Assembly: GCA_045617845.1 (NCBI GenBank)
Contig: JAZLJL010000036.1
Span: 13,977-77,976, forward strand
Length of the DNA: 64,000 nt
Source of the DNA: UBA1181 sp045617845
Lineage (GTDB): Bacteria; Bacteroidota; Bacteroidia; Bacteroidales; Paludibacteraceae
Reading direction: 5' to 3'
The notes under the pieces were generated by a model, which did no database searches, was not told where the DNA came from, and saw nothing but the letters and a program-made list of their open reading frames with translations. Positions 42,692 to 51,261 of the stretch are shown piece by piece. Position numbers and translations under genes: made by a program. The number at the start of each line of letters is the position of its first letter. The first letter of the stretch is position 1.

Positions 42692-45670
42692 GTGAGATCG
42701 CGTATTCTTTCCATAATAGTCTTCCTTGCCATTTGTTGTGATGTTCTTGCACAAAACACAGATTTGGATAATGCTGTCGCTCCTGTATATGCTTTCTTGC
42801 AGAAAGAATTTTCCGTATTGAAACATAACAAATTGAGTAACGACAGTTCGGTTGTTAATGCGGGTAAGAAAAAAATCGACATTTATCTTTCGAAGCATGT
42901 TGAGGGAATCGCGTTGAGGGAGGATGTGGTCGAGAGAATTTACGATACCGTTTCCGCGCATTTACCTAGAGCTTATAAGAACTATGATTTGACCCTGTAC
43001 GTCAATCGATATGAGTTACATGATTTGGTGCCGAATTGGACGCGTTCAGACTTGAAAGTGGACAGGTCCAGGATTCAGCGTGACTATTTCAAAGGGCACC
43101 AACTAGTCCGCAACTTGAGCAGGCCCTATAAGGTGGAGCAGGGGTTGCAAAACAGGCACATCGCCATGTGGCCAAGTCATGGATGGTACTTCGAGTCCAC
43201 TTCGAAAGGGAGCCAGTGGCAATGGCAACGCCCTTGTTTGTTCCAGATTGTCGAAGACACTTACACGTTGGGCTACGTTTTGCCTTATCTCGTCCCCATG
43301 TTGGAAAATGCGGGCGCCACAGTCCTTTTGCCGAGGGAGCGCGACACGCAGTACAATGAGGTCATCGTGGATAATGACTCGAACGGAGAATACCTCTATG
43401 AGGAGGTGAACGGGAAGGATTGTATTTGGATGGGCTGCGATTCCGTCGGTTTCGCCAATAAGAAAAAGATATATGTGGAGGGCGAACAGCCCTTCAAAAT
43501 GGGCACTTGCCGCCAAGTGCGGACTTCGAAGGAGAAGAGCGCCGAGGCGCATTGGGTGCCCGACATTCCGGAGGATGGCGAATATGCGGTCTATGTCTCT
43601 TATCAGTCTTTGCCTGAAAGTACGGCGGAAGCTCACTATACTGTCCATCACTCAGGCGGTTCCACCGATTTCGTGGTCAACCAGCGCATGGGCGGTGGTA
43701 CGTGGATTTATTTGGGAACGTTCCGTTTCAAGAAGGGACTGCATCCGTCCATGGGCATGGTGGTGCTCACCAACCAGTCACGGGGTGGAAGGATTGTCAC
43801 GGCTGACGCTGTCAAGTTCGGTGGCGGTATGGGTAATATCGGACGTCCTGTCGTCACGGCTGAAGGTGATACGGTGGTGCAGGCGAGCGATAGGCTGAGA
43901 TTCCTGGAGGGCGCCCGTTATTGGATGCAGTGGGCTGGTTACCCCGATTCGATCTATTCCCGTAACGGCGGCAAAAACGACTATAAGGATGATTACATGT
44001 GCCGAGGTGAGTGGGTGAACAACTTGATCGGTGGTTCGCCTATGGCGAAGGACCTCCCCGGCAAGCGCATTCCTATCGATATGGCTTTCGGACTCCATAC
44101 GGATGCGGGCCAGTTGTTGGGCGATACCATTTTGGGAACTTTGGCGATATACATGTCTGAAAGTCACGGGAGCCGTTCTTATTTGAACGGTCAAAGAAGG
44201 CTTGCCGGACGTGATTTGACGGAGATGATACAAACTCAGGTGGTAGACGATATTAGACGGTCTTTCCGGCCCAATTGGACCCGACGCAAAATGATGGATG
44301 CCTCTTATTACGAGGCGCGCGTGCCGGAGGTGCCGACCATGTTGCTGGAACTCCTTTCCCACCAGAATTTCACGGACATGAAGTATGGTTTGGACCCGAA
44401 TTTCCGTTTCTTCGTCAGCCGTTCCATCTACAAGGCTATCTTGCGATTCCTCGCTTTCCAACATTACGCTGATTATGTGGTGCAACCTTTGCCTGTGACG
44501 AATTTCAGTACTGAGTTTTACGATAAAAAGTGTAAAAGCGTTTATTTGAGTTGGGCGCCACAACAGGATAGTTTGGAGGAGTCAGCCACTCCTTCGAAGT
44601 ATGTCGTTTATACTTCCCGTAATGATGGTGGTTGGGATAATGGTTTCGTGGTGGATGTGCCTCATTGCGTAATGCCTATCGATTCAGGCATTATCTATAA
44701 CTTTAAGGTTACCGCTTTGAATGACGGTGGCGAGAGCTTCCCTTCCGAGGTCTTGTCTGTCTGTAAGGCGAAGTCTTCCCAAACGGCTTTGATCATCAAT
44801 GGTTTTGACCGCGTCTCAGCTCCTGAGTCTTTCGATACGGGTGAGTTCTCTGGTTTCTTGGATGATTCGGACCAAGGCGTTCCGGACCATTACGACTATA
44901 GTTATGTCGGCAAACAATATGGATTCCGTAAACGTCAGAAATTCCGGAATAACGCGGAGCCTGGACATGGCGCTTGCCGTGTCGATTATGAGGGTGTGGT
45001 GATTGCCGGTAACACTTTCGATTTTCCTTCCCTTCATGGGAAATCCATCAAGAAAGCTGGTTATTCGTTCGTGTCTTGTTCTAAGTCGGCGGTGACGGAG
45101 GGTAACTACAATATTAGGAAGTATGCGTTTGTGGATTTGATCTTAGGTGAGGAGAAGGAGACGACCGTGGGGATGGGTACTCGTTATAAGACGTTCCCTA
45201 AGCGTTTGCAGGACGAGTTGCGTACCTATCTTTTCCATGGCGGAAAACTTTTCGCAAGCGGGGCCTATATCGCTTCCGATTTGATGGTGCGTGATTCCTG
45301 TGACGAAGACGATATCTATTTCGCCGAAAAAGTGTTGAAATATACGTTGGCGCAGAGTGGTGTGGAAACTGAAGGTAGGATATCCAATTATTTTTCCGTT
45401 AACAAGGAGTTCTCCCAGAAATTCTACAATTACAATCGTACGTTGGGTAAATACCAATATGCTGTCGAGGCTCCGGATGCGATTGATTGCGTGAGTGGTT
45501 CTTCGATTGTGCATTCCTTTGAAGGCTCCAATTTGCCGTGCGCGGTGGCTTATAAGGGGAGGTACAGAACTTATATTTCGTCCATTCCTTTCGAATCCAT
45601 TACGACGCAGTCCGACCGTGACGCGTTGATGAAGGAGATCGTGAAGTTCTTATTTAATAAAAAGAAGTAA
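42692..45670 (+). CDS. Amidase-like exported protein with golvesin-type domain
   Basis: This protein of about 992 residues starts at a GTG 19 bases after tRNA-Leu; the open frame runs back into the tRNA, but those codons cannot be coding. The signal peptide is RSRILSIIVFLAICCDVLAQ. The N-terminal half resembles a zinc amidase (Amidase_3) fold: WPSHGW for the first metal ligand, FGLHTDAG for the second, and MLLELLSHQNFTD near the end of the domain. Inserted between them is a beta-sandwich (EDGEYAVYVSYQSLP to TADAVKFGGG) typical of golvesin/xanthan-lyase C-terminal domains. A fibronectin III-like part and an alpha/beta domain follow. It may cleave peptidoglycan or another surface polymer. Homologues are often annotated as xanthan lyase, which I think is unproven. 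Confidence 0.6.
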   Translation: MRSRILSIIVFLAICCDVLAQNTDLDNAVAPVYAFLQKEFSVLKHNKLSNDSSVVNAGKKKIDIYLSKHVEGIALREDVVERIYDTVSAHLPRAYKNYDLTLYVNRYELHDLVPNWTRSDLKVDRSRIQRDYFKGHQLVRNLSRPYKVEQGLQNRHIAMWPSHGWYFESTSKGSQWQWQRPCLFQIVEDTYTLGYVLPYLVPMLENAGATVLLPRERDTQYNEVIVDNDSNGEYLYEEVNGKDCIWMGCDSVGFANKKKIYVEGEQPFKMGTCRQVRTSKEKSAEAHWVPDIPEDGEYAVYVSYQSLPESTAEAHYTVHHSGGSTDFVVNQRMGGGTWIYLGTFRFKKGLHPSMGMVVLTNQSRGGRIVTADAVKFGGGMGNIGRPVVTAEGDTVVQASDRLRFLEGARYWMQWAGYPDSIYSRNGGKNDYKDDYMCRGEWVNNLIGGSPMAKDLPGKRIPIDMAFGLHTDAGQLLGDTILGTLAIYMSESHGSRSYLNGQRRLAGRDLTEMIQTQVVDDIRRSFRPNWTRRKMMDASYYEARVPEVPTMLLELLSHQNFTDMKYGLDPNFRFFVSRSIYKAILRFLAFQHYADYVVQPLPVTNFSTEFYDKKCKSVYLSWAPQQDSLEESATPSKYVVYTSRNDGGWDNGFVVDVPHCVMPIDSGIIYNFKVTALNDGGESFPSEVLSVCKAKSSQTALIINGFDRVSAPESFDTGEFSGFLDDSDQGVPDHYDYSYVGKQYGFRKRQKFRNNAEPGHGACRVDYEGVVIAGNTFDFPSLHGKSIKKAGYSFVSCSKSAVTEGNYNIRKYAFVDLILGEEKETTVGMGTRYKTFPKRLQDELRTYLFHGGKLFASGAYIASDLMVRDSCDEDDIYFAEKVLKYTLAQSGVETEGRISNYFSVNKEFSQKFYNYNRTLGKYQYAVEAPDAIDCVSGSSIVHSFEGSNLPCAVAYKGRYRTYISSIPFESITTQSDRDALMKEIVKFLFNKKK

Positions 45671-45673
45671 TCT

Positions 45674-47116
45674 ATGGTGGATTTTTTCTTGCCTTATGTG
45701 CCGGGGAACGAATCGTCCTTGACGGCGCTTGGCTCCATTCCTGAAATCGCTAGTGTCACTTTATTGTATTCGGGTGAGAAGCCGGCGGTGGCTGGCGTTC
45801 GTTTGTTGCCTATCGATTCGTTGAATTCGTATATGACATTGCGTAAAGTTGCGGAAGCGGCTTCTTCTTCCCATATCGCTTTGTTGAATGACGCTTGTCC
45901 GTTGTTGTTGGGACAGAATGCGATGCGGCGTTTCGCACAGGTGATGGAGTATACTGGCGCCGTGATGGCTTATTCCGATTTCCTCGAACGTTCGGGTGAA
46001 AACATTAAGTTACATCCTTTGATTGATTACCAGTTGGGAAGCGTCAGGGATGACTTTGACTTTGGCCCATTGCTCTTTTTCGATGCGTCGGCTTTCAAGT
46101 CGTGTGTCACCGATATGGAACCTTCTGTCGTTTACTCTTCCTTATATGATTTAAGGTTGAGACTTTCGGAGCGCTTACTCCCTTTCCATTTGAATGAGCC
46201 TCTTTATACGGTTCTCCCGAAAGATAAGGTCTCTTCCGAAGAGAAACAGTTTGCTTATGTGGATCCACGTAATAGAGGGGTGCAGGTCGAGCGAGAAAGA
46301 GTCTTCACCGAATATTTGAAACGGGTGGGGGCATATTTGGAGCCTTCGTTCGCTCCTGTCTCTTTCGACGAGTCTGACTTCGAAGTGGAGGCTTCCGTCA
46401 TCATCCCGGTCCGTAACAGGGTCAAGACGATTTCGGACGCTATCCGTTCGGTCTTGTCGCAGAAAGCTTCGTTTCCTTTCAACGTTATTGTGGTGGATAA
46501 TCATTCCACAGATGGAACGACCGAGCAGATCGCGGAGTTGGCGAAGCAGGATGACCGCGTGGTGCATGTCATCCCGCAGCGTGGCGATTTAGGAATCGGT
46601 GGTTGCTGGAACGAGGGAGTCAATCATCCTCAGTGCGGTAAGTTCGCAATCCAGCTGGACAGCGATGACGTCTATAGTGGTCATGACACACTCCGTAAGG
46701 TGGTGGACGCTTTCTATACGCAGGGATGCGCTATGGTGGTCGGAACGTATGCCATCACTAATTTCAAGATGGAGACCATTCCGCCGGGCGTGATCGACCA
46801 TAAAGAGTGGACGCCGGAGAATGGAAGGAACAATGCGTTGCGTATCAATGGGTTGGGCGCACCGAGGGCTTTCTATACACCGTTGCTGAGGAAGTTGCAA
46901 TTACCCAATACAAGTTATGGCGAGGATTATGCGATGGGGCTTTCCATCTCGCATGAGTATCAGATAGGCAGAGTTTATGACGTGCTTTACCTTTGCCGTA
47001 GGTGGGAAGGCAATTCTGACGCTAATTTGGATATTGTCAGTTTGAATAAGAATAATTTATACAAGGATAAGTTGCGTACAATCGAGATGATGCGCAGGAT
47101 TAAGGACTCAAAGTGA
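45674..47116 (+). CDS. Family 2 glycosyltransferase with duplicated GT-A-like region
   Basis: This 480-residue cytoplasmic protein has a clear GT2 catalytic domain from about residue 240: ASVIIPVRNRVKTI, VVDNHSTDGT, and the metal-binding DSDD in AIQLDSDDVYSG. A later GEDYAMGL segment fits the acceptor-side acidic motif. The first 230 residues look like a degenerate GT-A half (SHIALLNDACPLL, MAYSDFLER). It lies three bases after the amidase-like gene and overlaps the next gene by four bases, so the three are one operon. The donor sugar cannot be read from the sequence. Confidence 0.75.
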   Translation: MVDFFLPYVPGNESSLTALGSIPEIASVTLLYSGEKPAVAGVRLLPIDSLNSYMTLRKVAEAASSSHIALLNDACPLLLGQNAMRRFAQVMEYTGAVMAYSDFLERSGENIKLHPLIDYQLGSVRDDFDFGPLLFFDASAFKSCVTDMEPSVVYSSLYDLRLRLSERLLPFHLNEPLYTVLPKDKVSSEEKQFAYVDPRNRGVQVERERVFTEYLKRVGAYLEPSFAPVSFDESDFEVEASVIIPVRNRVKTISDAIRSVLSQKASFPFNVIVVDNHSTDGTTEQIAELAKQDDRVVHVIPQRGDLGIGGCWNEGVNHPQCGKFAIQLDSDDVYSGHDTLRKVVDAFYTQGCAMVVGTYAITNFKMETIPPGVIDHKEWTPENGRNNALRINGLGAPRAFYTPLLRKLQLPNTSYGEDYAMGLSISHEYQIGRVYDVLYLCRRWEGNSDANLDIVSLNKNNLYKDKLRTIEMMRRIKDSK

Positions 47117-47997
47117 TGGATGTAAAGGCTTTTTACGAGGAACAGTTGGCGGCTTGGCCTGAGTTCAGGGAGCGTGTCGAGCAATTGGAACGTGTGGAAT
47201 TGCGTGAATTCCGCATGGATGGTTATGTGGTCAAGACTCAGTTTAATCCTGCTAGGGCGGTCTCTACTGGCGCCAAGTTGGACAAGTCGTCCATCGCCAA
47301 TAGGAAGTGTTTCTTATGCGCAGAGAACCGTCCTGCCGTACAAGACAAACTTCGGATGAATGACCGTTTTTCGTTGCTCGTGAATCCGTTCCCCATCTTG
47401 AAGGAGCATTTCACCATCGCCTGCGACGAACATCGGCCGCAGGAGATAAAGCCTTTCTTGGGTGACATGTTGGATTTCGCACAGATGATGCCTGACCATA
47501 TCCTTTTCTATAACGGACCACGCTGTGGGGCTTCCGCTCCAGACCACCTACATTTCCAGGCGGTCGCTAAAGGACAGTTGCCGTTGGAGCAGGAGTGGAG
47601 AGCTTGTGGAAAGCGCGAATTGTCCGAATGGAATGGCCATCATTTGGAGCAATTGATGGGACTGGGTCGTCGGTGCCTTCATGCGGAGTCCGAACGGAAA
47701 GATGCGTTGTGCTCGTTGTTTAATCAGGTCTATACGCAATATATGATGATGGAAGGCGGGAACGAGGAGCCCCGTCTGAATGTGTTCGCCATGAGCGAGG
47801 AGAACCGCTGGCATCTCTTTATCTTCCCTCGTAAGACTCATCGACCTTCCCAGTATTTCGCTGAGGATGGGACCTATCGCATGATCAGTCCCGGAGCGAT
47901 TGACATGGCTGGTGTGATTGTTTTGCCCCGTAGGGAGGATTTTGACTTAGTGGATGCTAAAGAGATTTTGGATGTCTTTTCCCAAGTTTCTTTGTGA
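47113..47997 (+). CDS. HIT-like DUF4922 protein (possible nucleotidyltransferase/hydrolase)
   Basis: This 294-residue soluble protein has a CFLC pair in NRKCFLCAENRPA (a zinc-type CxxC), LLVNPFPILKEHFTIA and the histidine-triad-like GASAPDHLHFQ. These are the features of galactose-1-phosphate uridylyltransferase and Ap4A phosphorylase relatives. DUF4922 members are common in Bacteroidales beside GT2 genes. It may make or use a nucleotide sugar for the upstream glycosyltransferase, which is an inference from operon context. Confidence 0.7.
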   Translation: MMDVKAFYEEQLAAWPEFRERVEQLERVELREFRMDGYVVKTQFNPARAVSTGAKLDKSSIANRKCFLCAENRPAVQDKLRMNDRFSLLVNPFPILKEHFTIACDEHRPQEIKPFLGDMLDFAQMMPDHILFYNGPRCGASAPDHLHFQAVAKGQLPLEQEWRACGKRELSEWNGHHLEQLMGLGRRCLHAESERKDALCSLFNQVYTQYMMMEGGNEEPRLNVFAMSEENRWHLFIFPRKTHRPSQYFAEDGTYRMISPGAIDMAGVIVLPRREDFDLVDAKEILDVFSQVSL

Positions 47998-48012
47998 AAA
48001 GAAGATTGTTTT

Positions 48013-48044
48013 TTTGTCTCGTAAAAATAGTTTTATTAATTTCG
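48013..48044 (+). promoter_or_regulatory. Predicted promoter of the gene at 48248
   Basis: TTTG (48013-48016) and TAATTTCG (48037-48044) are 20 bases apart. The TTCG end is an accepted variant of the -7 box. The leader would be about 200 bases. Confidence 0.4.
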
Positions 48045-48247
48045 CGTCGAGTTGAGGGACTTTAATGGGTTGTTGTAATATTCTCATTTGTTAAGGTTAT
48101 TTGTCGCTTTTTACCATTATTGTGGCGGTGTTAGTGAATGATGAATTTTATAGGACAATTTCTCTTGTCGGTTTGCGACGAAGGGATATGGTTTTTGGGA
48201 GTTTAGGAGTTTAGAAGTTTTTCCCCAATGGTAGTATTCGTTCGGTT

Positions 48248-48712
48248 ATGAAAAAAATGTTGTTATTGGTAGTCTCGTTCTTTATGGTCTGGGATTTGTT
48301 TGCCATAGAAGGGACTTCTCTAGTGGATAATGTGAATATCAGAAAGGTAAGTCAGGGCGGATTTTTTAAGACAAGTGATGATTCGCCTTCGATTGTCTTC
48401 ATGCGCGAAGGTGCCACGAACCGTTATTTCCTGGAGATGATAACGAGTTATGAAATGGACAATCTGATGTTGTTTTATTTGGGAAGGACGAAGGAACAGG
48501 TATTGCAATGTTTAGAGTATTTCCAGCAGGTGTTGGAGGATAAGGACCAAGTTGTGGTCAAGGATGACGTCAAGAGTGTCTATTCCATCTCCTATCAGTC
48601 CGAGTCGGGCAAGAATCTCCGTTTTTCGACAAAGGGATTTATAGGCGACGGATATGTCAGCAAGGCGAATATCAAGAAATTCATAGCCGACATAGAAAAG
48701 TTTGCGGAGTAG
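48248..48712 (+). CDS. Small exported protein of unknown function
   Basis: This 154-residue protein has a signal peptide (LLLVVSFFMVWDLFA) and a mixed alpha/beta body with no motif I recognise. A run of helix-forming residues (TKEQVLQCLEYFQQVLED) and the ending KKFIADIEKFAE suggest a compact periplasmic domain. It is monocistronic: a long leader precedes it and a strong hairpin follows at 48855. Confidence 0.5.
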   Translation: MKKMLLLVVSFFMVWDLFAIEGTSLVDNVNIRKVSQGGFFKTSDDSPSIVFMREGATNRYFLEMITSYEMDNLMLFYLGRTKEQVLQCLEYFQQVLEDKDQVVVKDDVKSVYSISYQSESGKNLRFSTKGFIGDGYVSKANIKKFIADIEKFAE

Positions 48713-48854
48713 GGGAAGATCCTTTTCGGGAGTATTATTTCCTCGAATCGTTAATATTTTGGCTTCATATTTTCTCCCTAAATGGGTTGGTTTTGGGTTA
48801 ATAATATGTTTCCCCTCCTTCTAGGGAATGTAACCCGATGGTTTTGTGAGGAAA

Positions 48855-48893
48855 TAAAAAAGCCTTGCGGACGACTAGTCTGCAAGGCTTTTT
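48855..48893. terminator. Bidirectional terminator between the exported protein gene and tRNA-Arg
   Basis: AAAAAGCCTTGC and GCAAGGCTTTTT form a perfect 12-pair stem around a small palindrome (GACTAGTC). T runs flank it on both strands, so it can stop transcription from both sides. Confidence 0.85.
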
Positions 48894-48900
48894 CGATTTG

Positions 48901-48972
48901 TAGCCGAGCCGGGAATCGAACCCGGATCTAAGGTTTAGGAAACCCGTATTCTATCCATTGAACTACTCAGCC
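48901..48972 (-). tRNA. tRNA-Arg (CCT)
   Basis: On the minus strand, the acceptor strands GGCTGAG and CTCGGCT pair, with G-U at the first and fourth positions. The anticodon loop TTCCTAA gives anticodon CCT. The T arm is CCGGG-TTCGATT-CCCGG, and the discriminator is A. CCA is not encoded. Confidence 0.92.
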
Positions 48973-49740
48973 AAACCCTAAGCGTCTCTTCCGAAACGCT
49001 GACGCGAATTTAACTGAAAAACGTTCCCCTACCAACATATTCGACTAAATATTTAACATTTGCCGTAATTTTATGCTTGAGGTGTTGTCAAAGGATGCCC
49101 TGTCAACGTTTTATGTGATGTGTTTGGTAAAAAAACATGCTCAAATATCGTCCAATATCTGTTTTGTTGCCAAATTTCATCGTCCTAGAATCCATGAATA
49201 ATTTTGAAAGCCGTATATTTTGACATTCCGTTCTTGTCGGTTAGATATATAATTTCAATCAATCACTTCGTTGATGTTTGGTTTTTTTTGACGTTCTAGG
49301 CGTATTTTTCAGGTCGATTTGCTTGCATTTTAATAAAAATTAAGTTAACTTCGTTACAAACGATATGAGAAATATCGGTTAGAAACAAAATGCGACATGA
49401 TAAAGACAATAAATGAATGTTGAAGTTTACGAATAAGGGTATGTATTTTTTTTATGGTTTTTAGTTATGGGTTTCAAATGTTAGGGAGGAGTTTCGTAAA
49501 AATAGCCGAGACTCCTCCATTTTTTTTCTCTGTCTTTTTCCCGCCTTTTCCCATTGCATGTGCGTTATCCACGCATTGCGCTCTTGCGCATTCCCAGTGG
49601 CTGTGCGACACTTGCGGCGTGCGGACTGTGGAGTTGTCTATTGGCTTTGTCGGGGGCGTTGGTGGACCTTTGCGGAGTTCTCCCTCGGACATAAAAAAAG
49701 GCGGCCCAATGGTCGCCTTTTCTTTTGCCTTGAGAAAGGA
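48973..49740. other. Gene-free stretch, 768 bases
   Basis: No supported gene lies here; the open frames near 49454 have no family features. The left end holds a minus-strand promoter for tRNA-Arg (TAAATTCG at 49005-49012, with TTG at 49033-49035, 20 bases upstream). The right end holds a terminator. The middle is AT-rich, without repeats that I can see. Confidence 0.55.
49693..49726 (-). terminator. Terminator of the minus-strand lipoprotein gene
   Basis: AAAAGGCG and CGCCTTTT form a stem, with T-rich sequence on the minus-strand 3' side. It lies 15 bases after the stop of the gene at 49741. Confidence 0.75.
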
Positions 49741-50148
49741 TTACTCAGCGATAGCGATGTGTGCTACCTTACCGTCCTTCATCCAGAGAGAAGCGCTCTT
49801 CTCGTTCAAAGCTGTCTTGTCCAAGTTAGCGAGAGCTACTTCGCTCTTGTCTGCTAGAACGACAACTGCGTCTGGAAGGATCTCCAATTTAGTCACACCG
49901 TCGAGAGCCTCTACCAAGTAGAGTGTCCAAACGCCGTCTGCCTCACGGAATCCGTCAACCTTAGTTGCGATTGCCTCGCTTGCAGGGAATGGATCAGCTG
50001 CTTCAACAGCTTGAGCCTCTGCTTGAGCCTCTGCAGGTGCTGCGGTTTGTTCAGTTGCTACTGTTTCGTTGTTGGTCTCAGGAGCTGGAGTTTTTTTACA
50101 GCTTGCGAGAACTGCCAAGCATCCAATCAAAAGAATTACTTTTTTCAT
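49741..50148 (-). CDS. Small lipoprotein of unknown function
   Basis: This 135-residue protein has a lipoprotein signal peptide ending in the lipobox LASC (Cys at residue 17), followed by KKTPAPE. A low-complexity A, E, T and Q linker spans about residues 20-50, and a small beta-rich domain (VWTLYLVEALDGVTKLEIL) follows. It is 42 bases downstream of the next minus-strand gene and probably in its operon. Codon use is that of a well-expressed gene. Confidence 0.6.
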   Translation of the reverse strand: MKKVILLIGCLAVLASCKKTPAPETNNETVATEQTAAPAEAQAEAQAVEAADPFPASEAIATKVDGFREADGVWTLYLVEALDGVTKLEILPDAVVVLADKSEVALANLDKTALNEKSASLWMKDGKVAHIAIAE

Positions 50149-50190
50149 TTTTACTAAGATGTTAAAATATTAATAATAAAATGTTATTGA

Positions 50191-50841
50191 TTATTCAAAG
50201 AATACAGTGTCGACAGCTTTAGAGGCTATCTTAGCGTTGGCTACCTTAGTGGCGGAAACCAATTTGGTAGAACCACCCTTCAATGCGAACAACACTTTTG
50301 TTGGGTCTGCCTCCGCGGAAGCCATCTTGATTTCGCTGAGGTCATTACCGATGTAGGAAGCGCCGCTATCGGAAAGCTCAATCATGACGCCGTCCACCTT
50401 AATGGTAACTGCGCCGGCAGCAACTTCGCGCACTTTAATTTCTCCTGTTTGACCGATGTGGTTGTAACGGATGACGTCGCCAGCCTTAGACAAGTCGATT
50501 TCGTTCGCTCCATTTTGGAAGGTCGTCTCGCTTGCGCCGCTCTTGATGGCTGCGTTCACGCACTCAGTGCCAGAAACGAGTGAGGTCGATTTTGCGGCGA
50601 GTGCCAATAATACTTTAGACGGATCAGCCTCAGCCTTCGCCTTGTTGATCGCTTCCAAGGAAGTGCTCAAGTATGAGCAACCTGCGTCTGATAAATTGAT
50701 TGTCTTTCCATCGATGATGAAAGTGACATTACCTGCAGCAACCTTACCTGCTGCAATCTTAATCGCTCCTGCATAGTTCGCATTGTTGCATGCGATAATG
50801 TCATTTGCGTCGAGTTTTGCTAAGTCGATTGAATTTGCCAT
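50191..50841 (-). CDS. Internally duplicated protein of unknown function
   Basis: This 216-residue protein has no signal peptide or membrane helix. It consists of two copies of one domain of about 100 residues. Copy 1 starts IDLAKLDANDIIACN and copy 2 IDLSKAGDVIRYN. Both continue with a VAAG-x-V-T-x-x-(V/I)-DG strand pair, LSD-(A/S)-G-(C/A)-SY, KAEADPSKVL/ASAEADPTKVL, and a final LVS-x-T/G-x-x-VNA/NAK. The composition is rich in A, K, S and V with few aromatic residues. I do not recognise the family. A possible -7 box (TACTTTCG, minus strand, 50897-50904) precedes it. Confidence 0.55.
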   Translation of the reverse strand: MANSIDLAKLDANDIIACNNANYAGAIKIAAGKVAAGNVTFIIDGKTINLSDAGCSYLSTSLEAINKAKAEADPSKVLLALAAKSTSLVSGTECVNAAIKSGASETTFQNGANEIDLSKAGDVIRYNHIGQTGEIKVREVAAGAVTIKVDGVMIELSDSGASYIGNDLSEIKMASAEADPTKVLFALKGGSTKLVSATKVANAKIASKAVDTVFFE

Positions 50842-50992
50842 CTCTATAAGCGTTTTTAAAAGTTAAAAATAAGTTTCTCTTCATTTGAGAATATCACGAA
50901 AGTAAAATTAGAAATTGTTTATGACATTTCAAAACTTTCATGGAAAGTATTTTTTTTCGTATGCATTGAGCCGACGCCGTCCTTATGAAAAG

Positions 50993-51025
50993 GAGTGCGC
51001 TACCATGGGGCATGATAGCGCACTC
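50993..51025. repeat. Perfect inverted repeat between divergent genes
   Basis: GAGTGCGCTA (50993-51002) and TAGCGCACTC (51016-51025) are exact complements. The loop contains CATG-GGG-CATG, which can extend the stem. There is no T run, so it is not a normal terminator and may be an operator or RNA structure. Confidence 0.6.
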
Positions 51026-51235
51026 TGTGACAAAAAGGTTTGTCTATATATTAGGTCTTTTTAATCTTGATTTAGGATATTTGAGGAGCCCTTTTCTGTT
51101 TTCCATATAATCAAAAAAAAATACCGTTCTGACAAAATAGATATGTTTTCCCCCATATTTGTAAATTATCAGGAATAAAATGGCAATTCCATGAACGTCT
51201 CCTATTTCGTAATATTTAAATAGTAAATAAATTCG

Positions 51236-51243
51236 TATCTTTG
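51236..51243 (+). promoter_or_regulatory. Predicted thrC promoter -7 box
   Basis: TATCTTTG is a perfect match, 18 bases before the chosen thrC start. This excludes the longer frame starting at a TTG at 51241. Confidence 0.6.
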
Positions 51244-51261
51244 CGCCAAATTTTAACCGAT

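Larger units (their letters stand above)
50842..51261. other. Divergent intergenic region with a strong inverted repeat
   Basis: No gene is supported. The region separates the minus-strand unknown genes from thrC. It holds the leftward -7 box at 50897-50904, a perfect 10-base inverted repeat at 50993-51025 and the thrC -7 box at 51236-51243. Confidence 0.6.

Noticed and set aside
48973..49450. Possible small RNA or CRISPR array in the AT-rich gap
   Set aside because: No regularly spaced repeats, promoter-terminator pair or cas genes are visible.
49454..49921. 155-codon plus-strand frame near the lipoprotein gene
   Set aside because: It overlaps the minus-strand lipoprotein gene and its terminator and shows no domain or start signal.
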